This document shows, piece after piece, positions 53,301-59,418 of a stretch of 64,000 nucleotides of DNA. The DNA comes from Citrobacter telavivensis (lineage in GTDB: Bacteria > Pseudomonadota > Gammaproteobacteria > Enterobacterales > Enterobacteriaceae): positions 4,278,001 through 4,342,000 of the forward strand of contig CP045205.1 in assembly GCA_009363175.1 (NCBI GenBank), given 5' to 3'. Position 1 is the stretch's first letter; each line of letters opens with the position of its first letter. The notes beneath the pieces are model-generated. The model made no database searches and was not told the origin of the DNA. It saw only the letters and a list, made by a program, of their open reading frames with translations. Made by a program: the position numbers and the translations under genes.

Positions 53301-56300
53301 CAGCCTGTTAACGCTGAAAGACACGGTCACTGCGGCAGGTGCGACGCTGAATCTGAATGGCAAAGCAAAGGCGCTGATCGCAGACAATGCAACGGCAGGA
53401 CAGTCGACCATTAACGTGTCTGAAGAGAGTACGCTGGCGCTGGAAGAGAATGCCAGCGGCGGTAATGCAACCGTGACCAACCACGGACTGATGTCCTTTG
53501 CCGGTCGCGCGCTGGCACAAATGACCACGGTGAAAAACCAGTCCGGCGGCAACGTCGATGTCAGCCACGTCGACAGCGCGACCGCTATCGGTTCGCTTTC
53601 CGGCGCGGGTAACGTTGAACTGGGCGATAAAACCCTCTCCCTCGGCAATCTGGCGCTGGATGACACCATCAGCGGCATCATCAGCGGTGACCACGGCAAC
53701 CTGGTGAAAATCGGTGACGGGACGCTGACCGTAACGGGCGACAACACTTACACCGGCACCACATCGGTCGATGAAGGGGTACTGCTGGTCAACGGTAACC
53801 AGGCGGCGGCGACCGGTGACGTAACGGTCAAAACGGGTGCGACGCTCGGCGGTAACGGCATTATTGGCGGCGCGGTGAACGTGGCGGATAACGGCCATAT
53901 TACAGCCGGTTCCACGATCAACAGCGTCGGCAAACTGACCACCGGTTCGCTGACCCTGAATGACCTGTCGCAACTGGACTATCAGTTTGGTCAGGCGTAC
54001 ACCCCAGGCGGCGCCTTCAACGACCTGATTAACGTCAACGGCGATCTGGTGCTCGACGGCAAGCTCAACATTGCAACCTCACCCGGCGGCAGTTTCGATG
54101 TCGGTGTTTATCGCGTCATTAACTACTCCGGCGCGCTGACCAACAACGTAATGGACATTGCCAACGCCCCGGCGGCGGCGGACAGTTTGTACGTGCAGAC
54201 GTCGGTGAAAAATCAGGTCAACCTGGTGAATCACGGCGGTCTGACCCTGCGTTTCTGGGACGGCACCGGCGGTGAAAACGGCGAACTGAAAAACAACGGC
54301 GTGATCAACGGCGGCGATGGTATCTGGCAATCCAGCCATGGCAACGACAACTGGACCACCGATGAATCCACGCCGGAAGGCGCCCTGAACGCCCCGTTCA
54401 CCGATGCCGCTTTTGCCGTCTTCCAGGGGGAGGCAGGCAACGTCACCGTGGATAACAGCCTGAGCGATGTGATCATCAGCGGCGCGCAGTTTGCCACCGA
54501 TGGCTATCGCGTGGCGGGTGATGCCATCACCACCGACACCGCCAATACGCTGATTCGCGTCGGCGACGGCACCGTCGATGGCGCAGGCTATACCGCCACC
54601 ATCGACAGCCAGATCCGCGGCACTGGCGGCATCAATAAGAGCGATCTTGGTACGCTGATCCTGACCGGCGATAACCTTTACGGCGGCGGCACGACCATTA
54701 CGGCAGGGACACTGCAGGTTTCCGGCGATAAAAACCTCGGCGCTGCCAATACCGGGATCGCCTTTAATGGCGGCACGCTGAAATATGGCGATGCGTTTAA
54801 TACCGCGCGTCAGGTGACGCTGGAATCCGGCGGCGGGACCTTCGACACCAACGGCTTCAACGTCGCGCTGTTGACCGACGTTGAAGGCAGCGGTCAGTTA
54901 ACAAAAACGGGTCAGGGCACGCTGATGCTCACGCTGGACACCTCCTACACCGGCGGTACCCACGTCGTGCAGGGAACGTTGCAGTTGGGTAACGGCGGTG
55001 AGATCGGCAGCGTACAGGGCGATATCATCGCTGACGGCATACTGAATGTGAAACGCTGCAACAGCTACACCCTGAGTGGCAACATCAGCGGCGAAGGACA
55101 GTTCCACCAGACCGGCAGCGGCACCACCACGCTGGAAGGAACGAATAGCTACAAAGGGGCAACGCTTGTCGCCAGTGGCGTTCTGCAAGCCGGTGGCGCC
55201 AATACGCTGAGCGCCGCGTCTCATCACTATGTGGCAAGCGACACCGCGCTGAAAACGCAAGGGTACGACCAGACGGTCGCCGGATTAACCAACAGCGGCA
55301 ACGTGTCGCTGACGGGCGTGGCGGTTGGCTCCGCGTTAACGGTAAAAGGCGATTACAGCGGCAAAAACGGGACGCTTGAATTAGCCGCCGCGCAGAGCAA
55401 CAGCGGTCAGGGCATTGCGGATCGACTGGTGATCGATGGCGGTAAGGTGAGCGGCAGCACGCTGCTGAAGGTGGACGGTTCCGGATTGGGCGCACCGACG
55501 GTAGGTGACGGGATCGAAGTGGTGACGGCGAAGAACGGTGCCACCACCACGGCGCAATCGACCCGCGACGGTTTCCATCTGGCCAGTCACCGTATGTCCG
55601 CCGGGGCGTTTGAATACCAGCTGTACGCCGGCAACACGAAGGGACAGGGCGAAAACTGGTATCTGCGCAGCGCATATCGTCCGGAAACCATGCTCTACTC
55701 GGGTCTCGCCAGCGTGGTGCGTCAGGGTGACCTGAGCCTGTTAGGTAACATGCACCAGCGAATGGGGGATGATGTGCGACCGGGTCTGGATGACGACAAC
55801 CGAGCGTGGGCGAGAATGATCGGCTACTCCGGTAAAACCAAACTGGACGATGTCACCGGCACGCAAACCACCAGCCACACGATGGGGATTCAGGCGGGGG
55901 TTGACCTCTACGCGGATGCCAGTTGGAAAGCCGGTGTGTACACCAGCATTCTGGATATCGACAGCAGCGTCAAAGGCAGTAAGGCGGGCAGCGCGGGTAA
56001 AGGCGGTAATATTGACGACAACGCGTTTTACCTGGGCGGTTATGCCACCTGGTTCTCCACTAATGGCATGTACATTGATAACGTCCTGCAATACGGAAAC
56101 CATGATGCTCGCCTGTCAGCATCCGGAAACAATGGTTCCCATACCGTGAAGGGCCACACGCTGACCGCCTCGACGGAAATCGGAAAAGCGTTCCGTTTAG
56201 GGGCAAGCGCGTGGAGTCTGGAACCACAGGCGCAGTTGATCTATCAGTACAGCGATTTTGATGACAGCACGCTGGGCGGTGCGACGAAGACGAAAGTCAG

Positions 56301-56637
56301 ACTCGATACCGCCGATGCCTTTACCGCCCGCGTAGGGTTGCGACTGAAGGCCGACTATGACACCCGCCACGGCAAGATTCAGCCTTATGGTCGCGTCAAC
56401 CTGTGGCAGGGACTGGGATCGAAAGACAAAACGCACTTCAGCAATGCGGTTGCGACCACGACGCTGGAATCCTCGCAGCAGTATTCCAGTACCGAAGTGG
56501 CAGCGGGTCTGAGCTGGAACATCGACCGCGACCTGCAGGTGTACGGCGAACTGGGAACGCAGTTCAACAACGGTGGGCATAAGTCGCAGGTGGAAGCGCC
56601 AGTCAATGCCTCCATTGGCTTTAAAAAGTCGTTCTGA
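47323..56637 (+). CDS. Giant type V autotransporter adhesin (3104 aa)
   Basis: The protein begins with an extended signal peptide region, MNKVYNIIWNAALGLWVVAS, typical of very large autotransporters, then a normal hydrophobic signal ending near AVAA. The passenger is a long beta-helix: the first 1400 residues are Gly/Asn/Thr-rich repeats. These are followed by about seven autotransporter-associated beta-strand repeats of the form GxGxLxKxGxGTLTLxGxNxYxGxTxxxxGTL between roughly 1420 and 2650. The last 290 residues form the 12-strand outer-membrane barrel (WARMIGYSGKTK at its start, terminal …GFKKSF). No protease catalytic motif was seen, so adhesion, aggregation or biofilm formation is the likely role. 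Two LuxR-type regulators and a PilZ protein flank it. The gene is intact over 9.3 kb. Confidence 0.93.
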   Translation: MNKVYNIIWNAALGLWVVASELSKGKKKSRSRKTGLQIVAGLFAGVSLTAVAAPIVTDGTRDIAVDYQDGISAGVHQDVFNYGFLYENHTGGSELNVTGAIPNIAYGQTGIVESSTIRDLLESGKITLTATSLTNEQKSITTIEELAEYLSHTQSSTPQQSVEFQVIDPADPEKTSTLKVFDTASLASFISVSQIGDAVLNTFDANVSQIYKQFGFALAKNGATANLNIGDNTLKVRENDIRLLAKDSSLLKAQEPNSKVNWQSDNYIQFGAAPVVPTKTYAGSKQTTVFGEDITLMTYGYDEEGKVVETGNRTFSIKNTADLANFNNWLIGAGSESAKTPDGQNISQIQLWLDSGAISKVSDAQTYYASLINQLLTSSTNADLLTWDYDVWTDGLAHTNNTTAGTGELHAIYANGQNTTGTLAPGAILAVDGSINGAMKADDGGSIFNEGALNVLRTSTGQGLAIGMLASDASATNRGTINSGLFIDKDGNQNVNSYGAYGMQGLGNSTVVNEGTINQAITTNNYGTAAAADPWSTDKPNSSLTLAIGMQLSGETHGTNKGEINVVEGRSNGDAFGKGTAYGVEVSGNATFANAPGATIYLGRKASDLSQDVNMAGGASPSAGILTRSSGDVTNDGTITLGKGVRNAAGILVGNATGNVINTGKITLNGDSSSGTSPNFGISVRDSGSENGQQIRNDGEINVNGHNNIGIHLTASSKNAHVTSSDTGTITVAGDGGTSNRNYAIWAEGSTTSQAVVDVLSTITLEAIGNIGVHVRDNAVANINSTSSPLFKNSDQIGYYLYGNGATANIGKADMNDNGQARTTLFRIANGANFAGDTINPENNQSSTLKMTLTGEKSIGVYATGTGSTVDTGEATFTVSGNGAAALLLEGGAAGTISDKTLIELTGSNTTAGIVDGQAHQLNGSKQNAPVETVLNTSATIRSAVDGLNVIAYVAKNLGNIVLQQDAVIDLASKNSIGVDVQEGGRLSNNASQVLHVSNGIGVRASGKDAQIKKLGAIEVDDGTAGVLLTNGATLNMTAGSGGLADTITTNGTADGIRLEAGAGSLTAKGVTISALGSGAGIQNHAESSDITLNDVTINANNGPGIRTSVALNVKDGANNMLNVTGSGSGFAFMKENGDNATGDLTIGTGYTVLVHNDNDDATGNGIDARTNGSLTTRANITVQDATGGSAILAKDVSTLTNSGNITSNSLNGPVVDASGNNGKTITNTGTILAATDQAVAIQSGNGNDTINISGGNTRGVINTGAGSDRFIWNSGTFAGEVNFAGTTNNKANIGNVSLTNTRHITTLAGTGNALTFTNTTGNVGSLLADDLSLGTNIGSGWNTLTLTGAQADMRIVESLTLTDGTLAVNNGATLRTGDHRDVSNTSATIGNYNITTSGNASNIIFDTQGTGADSQIYQGTISGSGNFVRATGGTTVFTTDNSYSGSTTINQGGVLHLGQGGTTGGINPVSQIVDDGILTVNRSNNVLLNGVISGIGALEQIGKGITRLTGANRYKGETTVDNGTLLINGNQSAATGMTTVNGIATLGGTGTLGGDVVMNDATTLSAGDGGAGTLKINGSLQLGNKTTSAFELGQAFVPGGAQNDLVDVAGNLLLDGTLNVSQSAGGTFGPGVYRLYNYGGTLDNQTLELGDVPAGQDKSNIFVQTVLDKQVNLVNANGVTLQFWDGAQTGENHGKTGIEGNGKIDGGDGKWMAIGSQGDNNWTQQDGIGNAPWAQKAFAVFTGNAGTVEVDRSAGNVQFSGAQFDADGYIIKGDALNAWATTAGSDELMLRVGSGGAGANFTATIESTIREGDSADSLVLVKTDQGRLILSGDNTYRGGTRIDGGTLQISADNNLGQTGTGVTINNGSTLQLGADFTTQRTLTLGTSGAAAVFDLNSHHFSPVGEIVGAGNLKVTSSTRDAASTLSLDRANSYQGTTLIEGTGETHNVTVNASQTGVFGSNASSTVSVTKGATLNVSGAATSLQSLTLDITNSLLTLKDTVTAAGATLNLNGKAKALIADNATAGQSTINVSEESTLALEENASGGNATVTNHGLMSFAGRALAQMTTVKNQSGGNVDVSHVDSATAIGSLSGAGNVELGDKTLSLGNLALDDTISGIISGDHGNLVKIGDGTLTVTGDNTYTGTTSVDEGVLLVNGNQAAATGDVTVKTGATLGGNGIIGGAVNVADNGHITAGSTINSVGKLTTGSLTLNDLSQLDYQFGQAYTPGGAFNDLINVNGDLVLDGKLNIATSPGGSFDVGVYRVINYSGALTNNVMDIANAPAAADSLYVQTSVKNQVNLVNHGGLTLRFWDGTGGENGELKNNGVINGGDGIWQSSHGNDNWTTDESTPEGALNAPFTDAAFAVFQGEAGNVTVDNSLSDVIISGAQFATDGYRVAGDAITTDTANTLIRVGDGTVDGAGYTATIDSQIRGTGGINKSDLGTLILTGDNLYGGGTTITAGTLQVSGDKNLGAANTGIAFNGGTLKYGDAFNTARQVTLESGGGTFDTNGFNVALLTDVEGSGQLTKTGQGTLMLTLDTSYTGGTHVVQGTLQLGNGGEIGSVQGDIIADGILNVKRCNSYTLSGNISGEGQFHQTGSGTTTLEGTNSYKGATLVASGVLQAGGANTLSAASHHYVASDTALKTQGYDQTVAGLTNSGNVSLTGVAVGSALTVKGDYSGKNGTLELAAAQSNSGQGIADRLVIDGGKVSGSTLLKVDGSGLGAPTVGDGIEVVTAKNGATTTAQSTRDGFHLASHRMSAGAFEYQLYAGNTKGQGENWYLRSAYRPETMLYSGLASVVRQGDLSLLGNMHQRMGDDVRPGLDDDNRAWARMIGYSGKTKLDDVTGTQTTSHTMGIQAGVDLYADASWKAGVYTSILDIDSSVKGSKAGSAGKGGNIDDNAFYLGGYATWFSTNGMYIDNVLQYGNHDARLSASGNNGSHTVKGHTLTASTEIGKAFRLGASAWSLEPQAQLIYQYSDFDDSTLGGATKTKVRLDTADAFTARVGLRLKADYDTRHGKIQPYGRVNLWQGLGSKDKTHFSNAVATTTLESSQQYSSTEVAAGLSWNIDRDLQVYGELGTQFNNGGHKSQVEAPVNASIGFKKSF
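51829..54860 (+). repeat. Two diverged tandem modules inside the autotransporter passenger
   Basis: A stretch of about 1.15 kb starting near 51829 and another starting near 53706 encode the same order of elements. The order is a GTLTVTGxNxYxGxT strand repeat, VNGNQxAATG, TLGGxGxxGG, a GQAxxPGGAxNDLxxV segment, GxYRxxNYxG, VNLVNxxGxTLxFWDG, an NxGxIxGGDGxW segment, a GxxxVDxSxxxVxxSGAQFxxDGY segment, and a final GTLQxSxDxNLG repeat. The spacing between copies is close to 1.87 kb. They are diverged at DNA level, so the duplication is old. Confidence 0.75.
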
Positions 56638-56653
56638 TAGCGTCTGATATGAA

Positions 56654-56680
56654 AAATCCCTCTGTGATACGGAGGGATTT
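56654..56680 (+). terminator. Terminator after the autotransporter gene
   Basis: A perfect 9-bp stem, AAATCCCTC (56654-56662) with GAGGGATTT (56672-56680), has A and T runs on either side and lies 17 bp after the stop. It can work in both directions. Confidence 0.7.
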
Positions 56681-56710
56681 CAGATTGCTGACAACGTGTC
56701 GAACTGGGAC

Positions 56711-56797
56711 TATGCCTTACCCGGCCTACAGGCTTTGGAATATCAACACGTTACTCGTGACACCTGTAGGCCTGATAAGCGAAGCGCCATCAGGCTG
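56711..56797. repeat. BIME/REP palindromic element
   Basis: GCCTACAGG (56724-56732) and CCTGTAGGC (56763-56771) form one palindrome. It abuts a REP-type hairpin at 56770-56795, GCCTGATAAGCGAAGC then GCCATCAGGC. The layout is that of the interspersed REP elements of E. coli and relatives, placed between two convergent genes. Confidence 0.75.
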
Positions 56798-56806
56798 ATA
56801 ACAAAC

Positions 56807-57394
56807 TCAGGATAAAAAAGACAACGGATGGTTGAATCTGACGATCTGTTTATTCAGTGCAGTAGAATGGGCCAGACCCAACTTAACAATGATCCTCATT
56901 TTATGGGTCTGTATCGTTTTATAGCTCACGCTGATCAGATCCGATATCTCGTTTGGCGAATACCCGCTCACCAACAAACTGAGGATTTGTTGTTCACGAT
57001 CGCTGAGTCGTTTTTGCGAACGGAATACGCGGGGATTCCAGCACTCCTCCGTCAGGGTTGTCAGTCGACCAAAATCACGCAGTGGTGATTTATCGGTCAA
57101 CACAATGGCCTTTTCGACATACAGCAACTCAATGCACAACGCGGCCAGACGGCTATCAGCAATCACCACCACCGCATTATCGTAGAGTTTAAAACGGCTC
57201 TTATTTAAATAACTCACAAAATCCGCGTAAGACTGTTCGTGGCTGATGATATTAAAAATCATCAACCGATGGCGATAACGTGCGGAGTAATCCACCATCA
57301 CCTGCCAGGGTACACTCGTCACCTCAGCATTTTTACTCTTTAAATACGTTGAAACACTGCTGCCGACGAAATCTTCATTTCCACACATCAACAT
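56807..57394 (-). CDS. LuxR-type transcriptional regulator downstream of the autotransporter
   Basis: A 195-residue protein with a C-terminal LuxR helix-turn-helix starting LSDREQQILSLLVSGYSPNE and continuing through SVSYKTIQTHKMRIIVKLG, behind an N-terminal domain that lacks a clear phospho-receiver. The ATG at 57394 is chosen because GGGAGG lies nine bases before it; the GTG at 57403 abuts that site too closely. It follows the PilZ gene by 15 bp, so both form an operon convergent with the autotransporter gene. It is a distant relative of the regulator at 46553, not a recent copy. Confidence 0.82.
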   Translation of the reverse strand: MLMCGNEDFVGSSVSTYLKSKNAEVTSVPWQVMVDYSARYRHRLMIFNIISHEQSYADFVSYLNKSRFKLYDNAVVVIADSRLAALCIELLYVEKAIVLTDKSPLRDFGRLTTLTEECWNPRVFRSQKRLSDREQQILSLLVSGYSPNEISDLISVSYKTIQTHKMRIIVKLGLAHSTALNKQIVRFNHPLSFLS

Positions 57395-57409
57395 AAAGTT
57401 CACCCTCCC

Positions 57410-58105
57410 TTATAAACTTTTCAATTTGTTACTCATCAAAAAATGAATAATAACCTTCTCGACATCCAACGCCTCACGGGGATGTTTAAATTCAAATTTG
57501 CAGGAGATCTGCTGACAGGAATAAAGCTGATTATTATCATCAAATTCATTAATGGTAACGACATTGACAACCCGGAGATCGCTATGCAGACAACCAAATT
57601 GTTCAAAATCGAGGGATGCCCCTTTGATCAGCGCATTTTTATAAAGAAAGCGGGCATTCACTTTTTGTGCAATCAGTGCACAACCGCCGCGAGAGATATT
57701 TTTAATCTGCAGCGAGTAATTCTCACCATTTTTATAGCGCCCAGAACAGTAAAATTGATACCCTTTTAAAAAGGAGAAGCGTTGGTGCTGGCGGCGCTGA
57801 ACTAATAAGATCACCTCCGGGATGCGATACGCCAGCCCGCACTCCAGTTTATCGGTCAGTGACTGACTGAATCTGGCATTAAACCTGATAATGCCGCTGT
57901 TACTGTGCAAGATAAAAGACTGAATGGGAGAGAGTGGGATTTCGCTATTGTTGGCAATCACAAAGTAGTCGAAGTCAACCTTTTCTAATTGAGTGACCAC
58001 GCTGGTATCTTTAAATTTCAGTTCCACCTTGGTTTTTCTGAGAAGCTCTTCACGAATAATGGCCACGATCTCAAATTTATTGTCCTTTGCCATCCCAAAT
58101 CCCAT
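57410..58105 (-). CDS. YcgR-like PilZ-domain cyclic-di-GMP-binding protein
   Basis: A 231-residue cytoplasmic protein. The N-terminal half (about 1-100) is like the YcgR N-terminal domain. The C-terminal half is a PilZ domain with the cyclic-di-GMP signature RQHQR (105-109) and N-I-S-R-G-G (136-141), the RxxxR and (D/N)xSxxG motifs. It should therefore sense cyclic-di-GMP, the signal for the switch between motility and attachment. The start ATG at 58105 follows AAGGAT; a second ATG four codons on is possible. It is the first gene of an operon with a LuxR-type regulator. IS1 lies 246 bp upstream of the start codon, so its promoter may be altered. Confidence 0.86.
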   Translation of the reverse strand: MGFGMAKDNKFEIVAIIREELLRKTKVELKFKDTSVVTQLEKVDFDYFVIANNSEIPLSPIQSFILHSNSGIIRFNARFSQSLTDKLECGLAYRIPEVILLVQRRQHQRFSFLKGYQFYCSGRYKNGENYSLQIKNISRGGCALIAQKVNARFLYKNALIKGASLDFEQFGCLHSDLRVVNVVTINEFDDNNQLYSCQQISCKFEFKHPREALDVEKVIIHFLMSNKLKSL

Positions 58106-58406
58106 AGTAAAATCCTTATTTTATATTTCAGGTATTTCTCATTCATGTTTAATGATAAATGGCTAAAAATGACTCCGATTCATGGTTTTTGATTACCATA
58201 AGGGATTATCTTTCAGATATTTCGCATGATATTAAGTTTTTAGCTATTTTTACTGATTAATTGATATGTAAAAACATTCAGAGAAGTGTAAAAGTGGCCC
58301 GCATTATGCGCAAAAGAGGACTAACTTAACGAAAATTTGATAATAAAAATGGGTGATGCTGCCAACTTACTGATTTAGTGTATGATGGTGTTTTTGAGGT
58401 GCTCCA

Positions 58407-58682
58407 GTGGCTTCTGTTTCTATCAGCTGTCCCTCCTGTTCAGCTACTGACGGGGTGGTGCGTAACGGCAAAAGCACTGCCGGACATCAGCGCTATCTCT
58501 GCTCTCACTGCCGTAAAACATGGCAACTGCAGTTCACTTACACCGCTTCTCAACCCGGTACGCACCAGAAAATCATTGATATGGCCATGAATGGCGTTGG
58601 ATGCCGGGCAACCGCCCGCATTATGGGCGTTGGCCTCAACACGATTTTCCGCCATTTAAAAAACTCAGGCCGCAGTCGGTAA
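58407..58682 (+). CDS. insA: IS1 protein InsA
   Basis: A 91-residue zinc-finger/helix-turn-helix protein (CPSCSATDGVVRNGK, CSHCRKTW) that binds IS1 ends and represses transposition. The start is GTG. The AAAAAAC slippery run at 58658-58664 near its 3' end lets ribosomes shift -1 to make the InsAB' transposase fusion. Confidence 0.95.
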   Translation: MASVSISCPSCSATDGVVRNGKSTAGHQRYLCSHCRKTWQLQFTYTASQPGTHQKIIDMAMNGVGCRATARIMGVGLNTIFRHLKNSGRSR

Positions 58683-59104
58683 CCTCGCGCATACAGCCGG
58701 GCAGTGACGTCATCGTCTGCGCGGAAATGGACGAACAGTGGGGATACGTCGGGGCTAAATCGCGCCAGCGCTGGCTGTTTTACGCGTATGACAGGCTCCG
58801 GAAGACGGTTGTTGCGCACGTATTCGGTGAACGCACGATGGCGACGCTGGGGCGTCTTATGAGCCTGCTGTCACCCTTTGACGTGGTGATATGGATGACG
58901 GATGGCTGGCCGCTGTATGAATCCCGCCTGAAGGGAAAGCTGCACGTAATCAGCAAGCGATATACGCAGCGAATTGAGCGGCATAACCTGAATCTGAGGC
59001 AGCACCTGGCACGGCTGGGACGGAAGTCGCTGTCGTTCTCAAAATCGGTGGAGCTGCATGACAAAGTCATCGGGCATTATCTGAACATAAAACACTATCA
59101 ATAA
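58601..59104 (+). CDS. insB: IS1 transposase part InsB (expressed as InsAB' by frameshift)
   Basis: 167 residues carrying the IS1 catalytic domain (VCAEMDEQWGYVGAKSRQRW, WMTDGWPLYESRLKG, IERHNLNLRQHLARLGRK). It overlaps insA in the -1 frame; the active transposase is the fusion made at the A6C run. The frame is intact and agrees with IS1 InsB in length. Confidence 0.95.
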   Translation: MPGNRPHYGRWPQHDFPPFKKLRPQSVTSRIQPGSDVIVCAEMDEQWGYVGAKSRQRWLFYAYDRLRKTVVAHVFGERTMATLGRLMSLLSPFDVVIWMTDGWPLYESRLKGKLHVISKRYTQRIERHNLNLRQHLARLGRKSLSFSKSVELHDKVIGHYLNIKHYQ

Positions 59105-59119
59105 GTTGGAGTCATTACC

Positions 59120-59418
59120 TAAAAATGAATGAAATGCGATGAACAGCACGATCCTGAAATATAAAATAGAGGTTTACACCTTTCGTAATAAAAGATGAAC
59201 GTTTGTGTTTTTTATGCACAACCTGCTGAGGAGTAACGGTAAAATTAAATATCAGGGGAATAAGAAAATAATAGATGGGGATTCAGAAAGGGATAAACGT
59301 CATCATCAGAAAAAGCATCTTACAGTATTGCGGAATATGTCGGATAGAATAAAAAGTATACCATAAGGTGTGATTTTATCCGGCCTGCTCGATTACAACA
59401 GGCCGGATAATGCAGGTA
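59120..59418. other. Non-coding gap between IS1 and cusA
   Basis: 299 bp, AT-rich, starting with the right copy of the IS1 target duplication. No coding frame is supported. At its end lies the hairpin CCGGCCTG (59380-59387) with CAGGCCGG (59399-59406), followed on the minus strand by GATAAAATC. That is the likely terminator of the cus operon. Confidence 0.6.

Larger units (their letters stand above)
58352..59119 (+). mobile_element. Complete IS1 element
   Basis: Exactly 768 bp, from GGTGATGCTGCCAACTTACT at the left end to AAGTTGGAGTCATTACC at the right end, the IS1 terminal repeats. It is flanked by the 8-bp direct repeat TAAAAATG (58344-58351 and 59120-59127), a target-site duplication. Both insA and insB are open and the frameshift signal is present, so the copy may still move. 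The intact duplication indicates simple transposition into this spot, probably recently. Confidence 0.96.

Noticed and set aside
49210..54497. Many long minus-strand frames within the autotransporter gene
   Set aside because: They arise from the repetitive Gly/Asn/Thr-coding sequence of the sense strand and show no homologous domains or ribosome sites.
51829..54860. Possible CRISPR or short tandem DNA repeat array in the passenger region
   Set aside because: The repeats are protein-level modules of unequal length with diverged DNA; there are no equal short repeats with spacers anywhere in the window.
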